Origin: Vibrio tasmaniensis 1F-187
Lineage (GTDB): Bacteria; Pseudomonadota; Gammaproteobacteria; Enterobacterales; Vibrionaceae
NCBI RefSeq assembly: GCF_000272405.2
Contig: NZ_AJZM02000127.1
Span: 1-8,771 of the forward strand
Length of the DNA stretch: 8,771 nt
Reading direction: 5' to 3'
The notes beneath the pieces were generated by a model, which saw nothing but the letters and a program-made list of their open reading frames with translations, searched no databases and was not told where the DNA came from. The first letter of the stretch is position 1; every line of letters starts with the position of its first letter. Below, piece after piece: positions 1 through 5,616 of the stretch. The translations under genes and the position numbers were made by a program.

Positions 1-30
1 AGCCGCTCTTGAGCGGCTGTTTTGCTATTT
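1..30 (+). terminator. Rho-independent terminator of an upstream plus-strand gene
   Basis: Bases 1-8 (AGCCGCTC) pair perfectly with bases 11-18 (GAGCGGCT), and a T-rich run (GTTTTGCTATTT) follows on the plus strand. This is the shape of an intrinsic terminator for a gene ending left of the window. It faces the minus-strand alkaline phosphatase, so the two units converge here. Confidence 0.8.
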
Positions 31-44
31 GGCGTCGCCTAAAT

Positions 45-60
45 TTACTTAATTACTTAA
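45..60. repeat. Two tandem copies of an 8-bp unit, TTACTTAA
   Basis: TTACTTAA occurs at 45-52 and again at 53-60, followed by a partial third copy (CTTAAA). It lies in the short AT-rich spacer between two convergent terminators. No function is evident and it may be simple-sequence drift. Confidence 0.4.
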
Positions 61-71
61 CTTAAAGGCTT

Positions 72-98
72 AAAACAAAAAACGCCCCGTAGGGCGCT
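72..98 (-). terminator. Rho-independent terminator of the alkaline phosphatase gene
   Basis: On the minus strand, AGCGCCC (98-92) pairs with GGGCGTT (87-81) around a TACG loop, giving seven pairs with one G-U. The run TTTTTTGTTTT follows. It starts 27 bases past the phosphatase stop codon, the expected place for its terminator. Confidence 0.85.
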
Positions 99-125
99 AA
101 GTAAAACGAGTAAAAAAGATTCAGG

Positions 126-1703
126 CTAGTTTACTTGTTGTTTAATGTACTCACCTAGCTCTGAGTGGTGCATGATTTTTGAAACGGGCAGTATTTTCTC
201 TGCTGGCCCCCAAGCAAACACGTTCACTGGTGTGTGAGTATGTGTACCTGTACCCCAAACGATGTTTTGACTTGTTGCCTGTTCACGAGCAAGCAAGTTA
301 CCGCGGTCGTTATAAGGGAAGAATGCATCGAAATCGTTGATAGCAGGCACTTCTTCTGCCGATAAGTATTTGTGTTGAGCCAATCGGTATGGATTCGGCT
401 TACTCGCTAATACGTTTTTCGCTTGTTCAGCTGTAATAGGGAACTCACTATTCTTGTTGACGATCTCAGCCAGTTTTTCAGGTGTTTGCTGCGCTTTATC
501 CAGCTTCTGAAATTCGCTGATCATGCCGTAGTAGCTTTGCTTTTGATTATATAAACCATCAAGAATATCGAATGCGCCAAAGTTAAAGTTAGGTGCATAG
601 TTGCGGTCGACGAAGGCTTCACCAGAACGTTTCTGTGGTTTTGGTAGGTCGTTAGAAGAGTAGCTGAAGCCAAAAGATCCTGTTTCGTGGTCTGCGGTCA
701 CAATCACGATCGTGTCTTCACGATCTTTTGCCCATTCATACACAGTTTGGATCGCTTCATCAAACTTGAGCAGTTCATGCAGCATAGTGCCGGCATCGTT
801 ACTGTGGCCTGCCCAATCTATTTGGCCACCTTCGACCATTAGGAAAAAGCCATCTTCATCTTTGGATAGGATGTTGAGTGCTTTTTGTGTCATCTCTTTT
901 AAGCTTGGCTGAGTTCGCTCGTCACTTTTTTCCTTGTTGCTGTAAGCGATGCCGTCATCCATGCCTGAGTAGGCGAACAGGCCAAGTAGCTTATCGCCTT
1001 TAGCATCTTCTAACATGCTGCGGTTAAATGCCAGTTGGTAGCCGTCTTTCTCTGCCTCTGCAAGAAGGTTACGGTCGTCTTTACGTTTTGATTTTAGGTA
1101 AACATCACCTTGAGTCAGCTTTTCAAGTTGCTTATAGGTTTCACCTTTGTCGTTGGTCGATTTAGGGAGCCAATGACGTAGCCCTCCCGAAAGCATTACA
1201 TCAACACCAGTTTCTAGCATGTCGTTAGCAATTTGGTTTTCTAGCGAACGGTGAGGTTGGTGAGCAGCAAATGCAGCAGGCGTGGCGTGAGTTAAGCGCG
1301 TATCGGACACGAGTCCTGTTGCTTTACCTGCCTTTTTAGCTTTCTCAAGAACCGTCTCAACATGATTGCCCTGAGAATCAATGCCAATCACTTCTGAGCC
1401 ACTGTAGATACCGGTTGCAAGCATGGTGGCTGAACAAGCAGAATCGACCACAATTGCATCTTCTGGGTGAGTCAGGGATGAACCAATAACCCCTTCTTGA
1501 GCAAGTTGATAAAGGGCGGTTTTGTTCCCTTTATAGATCGAGTTTGGTGCTTGGTTTGCGTAGGTTTCTAACAGGCCAACTTGTTGAGGTCCCATTCCAT
1601 CGCCAATCATCAGAATGACGTTTTTGATTTCTGCTGAAAGTACGTTGAATGAAAGTGTTGAGGTTGCCACTGCGGCAATGATTGGTTTTATAATGTGCTT
1701 CAT
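126..1703 (-). CDS. Secreted alkaline phosphatase, VAP type
   Basis: Zinc/magnesium phosphomonoesterase of the PhoA family (EC 3.1.3.1), 525 residues, exported to the periplasm or medium to release phosphate from organic esters. Residues 1-23/24 form a signal peptide (K-rich start, hydrophobic core, VLSA cleavage region). The metal site D35-G-D-G... region, nucleophile S88 (DSACSAT), H139, R152, E291, D296, W297, H300, D338, H339 and H488 are all present. Subtracting 23 gives the published numbering of Vibrio alkaline phosphatase (D12, S65, H116, R129, E268, D273, W274, H277, D315, H316, H465). The W297 and H139 ligands mark the VAP subclass rather than the E. coli one. The long insert around residues 345-430 corresponds to VAP's large dimer-interface loop. 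AAGGGAT lies 6 bases before the ATG. It is a single-gene unit with its own terminator. The family assignment is near certain; near-identity to VAP is from memory. Confidence 0.97.
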   Translation of the reverse strand: MKHIIKPIIAAVATSTLSFNVLSAEIKNVILMIGDGMGPQQVGLLETYANQAPNSIYKGNKTALYQLAQEGVIGSSLTHPEDAIVVDSACSATMLATGIYSGSEVIGIDSQGNHVETVLEKAKKAGKATGLVSDTRLTHATPAAFAAHQPHRSLENQIANDMLETGVDVMLSGGLRHWLPKSTNDKGETYKQLEKLTQGDVYLKSKRKDDRNLLAEAEKDGYQLAFNRSMLEDAKGDKLLGLFAYSGMDDGIAYSNKEKSDERTQPSLKEMTQKALNILSKDEDGFFLMVEGGQIDWAGHSNDAGTMLHELLKFDEAIQTVYEWAKDREDTIVIVTADHETGSFGFSYSSNDLPKPQKRSGEAFVDRNYAPNFNFGAFDILDGLYNQKQSYYGMISEFQKLDKAQQTPEKLAEIVNKNSEFPITAEQAKNVLASKPNPYRLAQHKYLSAEEVPAINDFDAFFPYNDRGNLLAREQATSQNIVWGTGTHTHTPVNVFAWGPAEKILPVSKIMHHSELGEYIKQQVN

Positions 1704-1732
1704 TGGTTATCCCTTTTTATATAAGCGGGATG

Positions 1733-1738
1733 ATTAGA
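1733..1738 (-). promoter_or_regulatory. Likely -10 element of the alkaline phosphatase promoter
   Basis: Minus-strand TCTAAT matches the TATAAT consensus at five of six positions. It would place the RNA start about 20-25 bases before the ATG at 1703, leaving room for the ribosome site AAGGGAT. There is no sigma-70 -35 hexamer at the right distance, as is usual for activator-dependent promoters. A perfect TTGACA exists at 1751-1756 but is only 12 bases away, too close to serve this -10. Confidence 0.4.
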
Positions 1739-1748
1739 ACATCGATTT

Positions 1749-1777
1749 GTGTCAAAGTCGTTTCATATTTATTTCAT
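1749..1777 (+). promoter_or_regulatory. Three Pho-box-like repeats at 11-bp pitch
   Basis: On the plus strand GTGTCAA (1749-1755), GTTTCAT (1760-1766) and ATTTCAT (1771-1777) repeat at exactly 11 bp. That is the geometry of PhoB half-sites, and each matches CTGTCAT at five of seven positions. The group ends 10 bp upstream of the candidate -10 element, the normal distance. The repeats read opposite to the phosphatase gene, whereas known Pho boxes read with it, so the assignment is weak. Confidence 0.3.
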
Positions 1778-1819
1778 CAATGTGAAATTGAGCAATAACT
1801 CCAATTTTTTGAAAAGCAT

Positions 1820-1849
1820 AAAAAAAGGCTCACATTTCTGTGAGCCTTT
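1820..1849 (-). terminator. Strong Rho-independent terminator of the BCCT transporter gene
   Basis: Perfect 11-bp stem between 1824-1834 and 1839-1849. On the minus strand the loop is GAAA, a stable GNRA tetraloop, and a T run follows the stem. It lies about 50 bases past the transporter stop and isolates it from the alkaline phosphatase gene downstream. The A run on the left side means it works mainly for minus-strand transcripts. Confidence 0.92.
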
Positions 1850-1896
1850 GTCGTATTTAGGAGGGTCCAAATCAATGGACTGTGTCATGGCTAATG

Positions 1897-3783
1897 TCAA
1901 GCAAGCGGTAAGTCTGCAACCACCTGGTTGAACGTGATACGAGCATTCTGAGCTTGCTCAGATAACTCGATTTTTTTCGCTTGTGCGGCACTAAGATTAC
2001 TCTCGGCCTGCTCAAGTGCTTGTTGTAGGTTCTCTGGTAACTCGTGAGTTTCCATTTGTGAACCTTGTTCTAACACATAAGCGCGAATTTCTTTCTTCAC
2101 TGCGGCAAGTTCTGTGTAAGCAACTCGCTCAAGTTCTGCGGCCTCTTGCGCAGCATCTTTTTCTTTCTCAAATTGAGCCAGCGCCATACCTTCTGCAGAC
2201 CAAGGGTCCATATCTGGTAGTTCTTCGATGTTGATCGTTGGCTCGATGTACGCGTCTTGATGGCGTAGGTCGAGGCTCGTTGCACGAACCGCTGAAATCA
2301 TCAGCATCACAGAGATCACCAGTAGCGGTAAGCCACCAACTATTGCTGCCGTTTGTAGCGTACTTAGACCACCCAAGAACATCAGAATCGTTGGCAAGAA
2401 CGACAGTGTGAATGCCCAGAACATACGGTTCCAACGCATTGGCTCTTCGGTCACGTTGTTCTGAACCACAGAAGCCAAAATGTAAGAAATCGAGTCGAAC
2501 GTTGTCGCAGTGAAAATAATACACAACAGTGTAAATACGGCGATCACTAACGTGCTCATTGGCAGTTGTGCCAGCATTGAGAAAATCGCTTTGGTTGCGC
2601 CTTCTTCGTTTAGGATTGCAACGACATCTAGCTCACCAGATAACTGTAGGGATAAACCGTAGTTACCTAAGATCATGAAGAACAAGAAACAACCTAGAGA
2701 GCCAAAGAAAATTGAACCTGACACCATTTGTTTAATGGTTCTTCCGCGAGAGATACGCGCAACAAACAGGCCCATACTTGGTGCAAATACTAGCCACCAT
2801 GCCCAGTAGAAAATGGTCCAGTCTTGTGGGAAGTGAGTGTTCTCAAAGGTACCGTAACCACCAAATGGTTCAGCCCACGTTGCCATCACGAAGAAGTTAG
2901 ACAGTAGACGACCAATCGAGTCTAAACCTGTTTCTAGCATGAAGATTGTTGGACCGGCGATCAGAACGAAAGTCAGTAGACCCATTGCACCCCAGAAATT
3001 GATGTTACTCAGGATCTTGATGCCTTTTTCCAAGCCAGCATAAGAAGAGTAAGCAAAAATTGCCGTACAAACTAAAAGAACCATTGCTTGCGTAAGGTTG
3101 TTTTTAGGTAGACCGAATAGGTGATTCAGGCCTTCAGTGATGAGAGGTGCTGCTAAACCTAGTGTTGTCGCAGCGCCACCCAGTAGACCGAAAATGAATA
3201 GGATATCGACGATTTTTCCAGGTACGCCTTTACTGCGGTGTTCACCAAGAACAGGCATTAACGCACTAGAAATCTTTAGAACAGGCTGTTTACGCACATA
3301 AAAGAAGTAAGCGATAGGAATCGCTGGGATCAGGTAGATAGACCAAGCGATTGGTCCCCAGTGAAACAAACCATAAGTTGCCGCCCAACGAACCGCTTCT
3401 TCACTTCCGGGTTCTAGTTGGAAAGGCGGTGATTGGTAGTAGTAAGCCCACTCAATACAGCCCCAGTACAAGATACTTGCGCCGATACCACCACAGAAAA
3501 GCATTGCTGCCCATGATGCAGTTTTGAACTCAGGTTCTTCATCAGCTTCACCCAGTTTAATTTGTCCCATGTCACTGAACACAACGTAAACCATGAAGGC
3601 ACAAGCAGCTAGGCCTAGAGCAAGATATAGAAATCCAAGTTGATCCGTCATGAATGTTTTCGCAACCGCAATCCAGTCTGCGCCCTGTGCTGGGAACAAA
3701 ATGAGCGGGAAAACTATCGTGAGTAGGAGTGCAATAGCACCAAAGAAGGTAGGCTTATCAATAAGCTCAAAAGTGTTTTTCAC
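1897..3783 (-). CDS. BCCT-family (CaiT-like) quaternary-ammonium transporter with C-terminal extension
   Basis: Inner-membrane carrier of the betaine/carnitine/choline family, about 12 membrane segments between residues 12 and 500. The family signature is at 322-331 (DWTIFYWAWW), followed by ARISRGRT (342-349). The segment GASILYWGCIE (101-111) and HWGP (141-144) resemble E. coli CaiT, with E111 and W142 at the CaiT positions and M337 matching CaiT M331. However N262 stands where CaiT has R262, and TTFDS (427-431) resembles sodium-coupled members, so sodium dependence is plausible. Residues 501-628 form a hydrophilic, Ala/Glu/Gln/Lys-rich tail, probably coiled coil; the usual family length is 500-540. 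The start is GTG, with only a weak GGA upstream; the nearest upstream ATG hits a stop at once. The substrate is not determined: glycine betaine, carnitine, choline or a related compound. No catabolic genes sit alongside. Confidence 0.93.
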   Translation of the reverse strand: MKNTFELIDKPTFFGAIALLLTIVFPLILFPAQGADWIAVAKTFMTDQLGFLYLALGLAACAFMVYVVFSDMGQIKLGEADEEPEFKTASWAAMLFCGGIGASILYWGCIEWAYYYQSPPFQLEPGSEEAVRWAATYGLFHWGPIAWSIYLIPAIPIAYFFYVRKQPVLKISSALMPVLGEHRSKGVPGKIVDILFIFGLLGGAATTLGLAAPLITEGLNHLFGLPKNNLTQAMVLLVCTAIFAYSSYAGLEKGIKILSNINFWGAMGLLTFVLIAGPTIFMLETGLDSIGRLLSNFFVMATWAEPFGGYGTFENTHFPQDWTIFYWAWWLVFAPSMGLFVARISRGRTIKQMVSGSIFFGSLGCFLFFMILGNYGLSLQLSGELDVVAILNEEGATKAIFSMLAQLPMSTLVIAVFTLLCIIFTATTFDSISYILASVVQNNVTEEPMRWNRMFWAFTLSFLPTILMFLGGLSTLQTAAIVGGLPLLVISVMLMISAVRATSLDLRHQDAYIEPTINIEELPDMDPWSAEGMALAQFEKEKDAAQEAAELERVAYTELAAVKKEIRAYVLEQGSQMETHELPENLQQALEQAESNLSAAQAKKIELSEQAQNARITFNQVVADLPLA

Positions 3784-3812
3784 GAGTATTATTCCATTAA
3801 AATGAGAGCGGA

Positions 3813-3842
3813 ATTATGGAATGAACTCGTTTTTTAGACCAA
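3813..3842 (-). promoter_or_regulatory. Candidate sigma-70 promoter of the BCCT gene
   Basis: Minus-strand TTGGTC (3842-3837) and CATAAT (3818-3813) are 18 bp apart. The -10 matches five of six consensus bases; the -35 is poor. The RNA start would fall about 23 bases before the GTG codon. The weak -35 lies inside an inverted repeat, which suggests a regulator acts here. Confidence 0.4.
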
Positions 3843-3867
3843 ATCAGGTCTGTTGTCGTGACGACAA
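3836..3867. promoter_or_regulatory. Two adjacent dyads upstream of the BCCT gene, possible operators
   Basis: AGACC-N6-GGTCT (3836-3851) overlaps the candidate -35 element. The perfect dyad TTGTCG-TGA-CGACAA (3853-3867) abuts it on the upstream side. Neither is followed by a T run, so terminators are unlikely. Position and symmetry fit binding sites for a dimeric regulator of the transporter gene, but I do not recognise the protein they would bind. Confidence 0.4.
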
Positions 3868-3870
3868 ATT

Positions 3871-3913
3871 GCTTCTATTCAATAAAAGGTAGGTAATGAA
3901 AGAATAGAGAAGC
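3871..3913. repeat. Imperfect inverted repeat between the small gene and the BCCT gene
   Basis: GCTTCTATTC (3871-3880) is complementary to GAATAGAGAAGC (3902-3913) apart from a two-base bulge, giving ten pairs around a 21-base loop. It follows the small gene at 3960-4313 on the minus strand and could shape its mRNA 3' end, but no T run follows, so it is not a clear terminator. Confidence 0.35.
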
Positions 3914-3925
3914 AGAGCTGTAAAG

Positions 3926-3977
3926 TTAGGCTAAAGCGAAATTAGGTTAAAGCAAAAAGTTAGACTAAAGCGATAAG
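3926..3977. repeat. Three diverged tandem copies of the 3' end of the small gene
   Basis: Units begin TTAGGCTAAAGCG (3926), TTAGGTTAAAGC (3942) and TTAGACTAAAGCG (3960), with lengths of 16, 18 and 18 bases. The third holds the last codons and the stop of the small gene. The neighbouring 18-base copy stays in frame, encodes five further residues (LFALT) and carries its own TAA, so the gene end appears to have been duplicated, stop codon included. Confidence 0.6.
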
Positions 3978-4313
3978 AATGCCACCTACGGTAAGTGCCG
4001 CGGACAAGAATTGCCCCGCTGAATAAGAGCCATCATCCTCTTCTTCAACCTTGTCTGGGTGGTCCATGCCTAATGCGCCGTGAGCGAACGATTCAACTTT
4101 ATCGGTAACGGTTGCATTTTCCGCTTCGAATTTTTTTGATTCTTTATCGATTTGTTTAAGAGCAGATAATAGCGCTTTTCCTTCATCGGAAAGCTTAACG
4201 GTATTTTGTTCCACCTTGAGTGGAGCAGGCTTTTCAGCCTCGGTGCTTTTATTCTGTGCGTTCATTTTCGCAGGTGAATACAGCTGAGTATTACTCGTTC
4301 CTACTGGTGTCAT
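3960..4313 (-). CDS. Small orphan protein with a hydrophobic C-terminal tail, FliA-driven
   Basis: A 117-residue protein that I do not recognise. The start at 4313 is chosen because AAGGAGA precedes it by 6 bases and because the sigma-28 promoter at 4343-4369 would start RNA near 4336. An in-frame ATG at 4371 lies upstream of that and cannot be used from this promoter. Residues 1-38 are polar and probably disordered. Residues 39-80 look helical and charged and begin VKLSDEGKALLSAL. Residues 86-96 are acidic (DKVEEEDDGS). Residues 99-117 are an uninterrupted hydrophobic stretch that ends at the stop codon, suggesting a tail anchor in the inner membrane with the bulk in the cytoplasm. There is no signal peptide. 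It is a single-gene unit. The promoter implies a motility or chemotaxis role, which is inference; the VxLSxxGxxL motif faintly recalls FlgM-like proteins, but that is not a homology claim. Confidence 0.8.
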   Translation of the reverse strand: MTPVGTSNTQLYSPAKMNAQNKSTEAEKPAPLKVEQNTVKLSDEGKALLSALKQIDKESKKFEAENATVTDKVESFAHGALGMDHPDKVEEEDDGSYSAGQFLSAALTVGGILIALV

Positions 4314-4342
4314 ATCGCTCTCCTTACCTATCCTTAAATATA

Positions 4343-4369
4343 GTATCGGCAGAGGTGTGAAAAACTTGT
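4343..4369 (-). promoter_or_regulatory. Sigma-28 (FliA) promoter of the small orphan gene
   Basis: The minus strand reads ACAAGTTT (4369-4362), an 11-base spacer, then GCCGATAC (4350-4343). The enterobacterial FliA consensus is TAAAGTTT-N11-GCCGATAA, so the match is six of eight, exact spacing, and seven of eight. The predicted RNA start lies about 23 bases before the ATG at 4313, just ahead of the Shine-Dalgarno. No competing sigma-70 promoter of similar quality is visible. Confidence 0.75.
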
Positions 4370-4376
4370 GCATTTA

Positions 4377-4398
4377 ATCACCGTGGTGATGTTTTTTT
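4377..4398 (+). other. Short dyad with T run, just upstream of the FliA promoter
   Basis: ATCACC (4377-4382) and GGTGAT (4385-4390) are complementary, and a run of seven T follows at 4392-4398 on the plus strand. It could stop antisense transcription coming leftward-to-rightward across the small gene, or serve as an operator 8 bp upstream of the FliA -35 element. The stem is short with a tight loop, and no plus-strand gene ends here. Confidence 0.35.
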
Positions 4399-4522
4399 AT
4401 TCGCACATTGTTTTTTCGTCTGCTTAGTCAAACCGTCTAGTTATTAAGCAAATCTTGTGCCGATAAGGAATTTGAATGTTATATAGAGTTAGAGTGGATG
4501 ATAGGAGCCAATGAAGCTCTGT

Positions 4523-4554
4523 CGATGGGCTAGTTATCTAGAATTAGCCCATCG
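4523..4554. other. 10-bp hairpin downstream of the ChaN-family gene
   Basis: CGATGGGCTA (4523-4532) pairs perfectly with TAGCCCATCG (4545-4554) around a 12-base loop. It lies 34 bases past the lipoprotein stop codon on the minus strand, where it could protect or end that mRNA, although no T run follows in that direction. On the plus strand it is followed by TTTCGTTCTCTT, a weakly U-rich tract, so it could also end a plus-strand transcript. Confidence 0.5.
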
Positions 4555-4587
4555 TTTCGTTCTCTTATAAGAATGGATAAGGATGGT

Positions 4588-5547
4588 TTAGTCGCACTCT
4601 AGGCTAGCGCCGCGCTTAGATAGGTGTTTGTATGCCTTCATTCTGTTCTCTTTTTTAATAAAGCGAGCGGGTGGAGAAAGCACTTTGAGCTGGTAGTCAC
4701 TGCTATCTGAAGCGATTTCCTTAACTGGGCTGATAATCGCAATTTTTAGATTGGGATTGCGACGCAGAATCGATGCAGCTGTGCCTAAACCATCTTCTGT
4801 ATGGAACTTGCCAGCAACATGAATCACTTGCTGATCTGGGTTGGATGTTAGGTAACCGACAATCGACTCCGCCATGGTTTCATCCCATGTTACTTGAGCG
4901 GCAAACTGCTTTTCTGTTTGCTCTGGCGTGCCGTGATGCATCGAAGCCATGAATTTGTCTTTGTAAGGGCTATCGCCAGTATCCACTTCTGAAGCAATCC
5001 ATTGACGTTGTTCCGTCGTTAGCTGATCTAGATAGGGTAACCCCTTACGGCCAATGCATTGTACGAAGGGTTTTGGTGCGTTTGCCGCAATGATATCGAC
5101 GTCATTGGCTTTAGCAAACTCAACCAGTGCGCGATAATCACTTTCGTAGTTTGGCCAAGCAGCCGCTTGAGACATAAGAATTTGTTCGCCAATTTCATCA
5201 TTGAGATATTGGTTTAATGTGTCTTGATGTTCTCGAGTGAATTGTTCCATTGAAAGCGCGATGTTTGATGTGGCGTTGCGACGTGCTTTTAAGAAATCGG
5301 TTTGGAATCGATGGATTGCTGAGTGAGTGTGCCATTCGCCAATAAGAACCACATCAGCGTCAATCAGCTGTTTAGGAAATGCATCGAGAGAAAGCGTTTC
5401 GCCTTGTGGAGAAGCAAACTGGTAATCATAGAATGTGGAAACGGTTTCCGTTTGCGTGTTAGCCACTTTTTGAGAAGTGTTGTTTGAAGGTTGATTAGTA
5501 CAAGCCGTGAGCAGGGTTGCTAATCCGATAAGAATAATACGTTGCAT
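4588..5547 (-). CDS. ChaN-family haem-binding lipoprotein
   Basis: A 319-residue protein of the ChaN/DUF399 family, surface or periplasmic lipoproteins that bind haem and are linked to iron acquisition (structure known for the Campylobacter jejuni member). MQRIILIGLATLLTAC is a lipoprotein signal with lipobox LTAC, so C16 is the lipidated residue. Family motifs in order: VVLIGEWHTHSAIHRFQ (66-82; E71, H73, H79), SMEQF (99-103), WPNYESDYRALVEFA (131-145), AANAPK (154-159), MHHGT (203-207), QVTWDETMA (218-226) and HVAGKFHTEDGLG (243-255; H249). H249 and the histidines around 73-79 are good candidates for cofactor contact. The ATG has a strong AAGGAGG site 6 bases upstream. A Fur box and matching promoter directly upstream predict expression in low iron, in agreement with the family role. 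It lies 75 bp behind rlmA on the same strand. Confidence 0.9.
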   Translation of the reverse strand: MQRIILIGLATLLTACTNQPSNNTSQKVANTQTETVSTFYDYQFASPQGETLSLDAFPKQLIDADVVLIGEWHTHSAIHRFQTDFLKARRNATSNIALSMEQFTREHQDTLNQYLNDEIGEQILMSQAAAWPNYESDYRALVEFAKANDVDIIAANAPKPFVQCIGRKGLPYLDQLTTEQRQWIASEVDTGDSPYKDKFMASMHHGTPEQTEKQFAAQVTWDETMAESIVGYLTSNPDQQVIHVAGKFHTEDGLGTAASILRRNPNLKIAIISPVKEIASDSSDYQLKVLSPPARFIKKENRMKAYKHLSKRGASLECD

Positions 5548-5552
5548 GAAAT

Positions 5553-5585
5553 GCCTCCTTGAAGAACACGCATACTAAAGGAGGC
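5553..5585 (-). promoter_or_regulatory. Leader hairpin that can mask the Shine-Dalgarno of the ChaN-family gene
   Basis: In the minus-strand RNA, GCCTCCTT (5585-5578) is the exact complement of AAGGAGGC (5560-5553), which is the ribosome binding site, with a 17-base loop between. Pairing would hide the whole site. The predicted RNA start (about 5582-5585) falls inside the first arm, so the full stem may form only in readthrough RNA from rlmA or if initiation is slightly upstream. Confidence 0.45.
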
Positions 5586-5588
5586 AAG

Positions 5589-5616
5589 ATGATATTTCAA
5601 TGCAAACGATAATCAA
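5589..5616 (-). promoter_or_regulatory. Sigma-70 promoter of the ChaN-family gene
   Basis: Minus-strand TTGATT (5616-5611), 16-base spacer, TATCAT (5594-5589). The -35 has the TTGA core and the -10 matches five of six. The -35 element lies inside the Fur box, a standard arrangement for repression. Confidence 0.6.

Noticed and set aside
1865..1880. GTCCA-N6-TGGAC after the transporter gene, sharing CCAAATCA with the dyad before the gene at 3839-3846
   Set aside because: The shared stretch is only eight bases and the dyad has five-base arms; chance explains it well enough.
2016..2524. Several reading frames of 60-118 codons on both strands inside the transporter gene
   Set aside because: They are out-of-frame shadows of a clearly conserved membrane protein, with no ribosome sites and unnatural composition.
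4314..4373. Extending the small gene upstream to the ATG at 4371-4373 (20 more residues)
   Set aside because: That ATG has no ribosome site and lies inside and upstream of the FliA promoter, whose RNA would start near 4336. The internal ATG at 4313 has AAGGAGA at ideal spacing.
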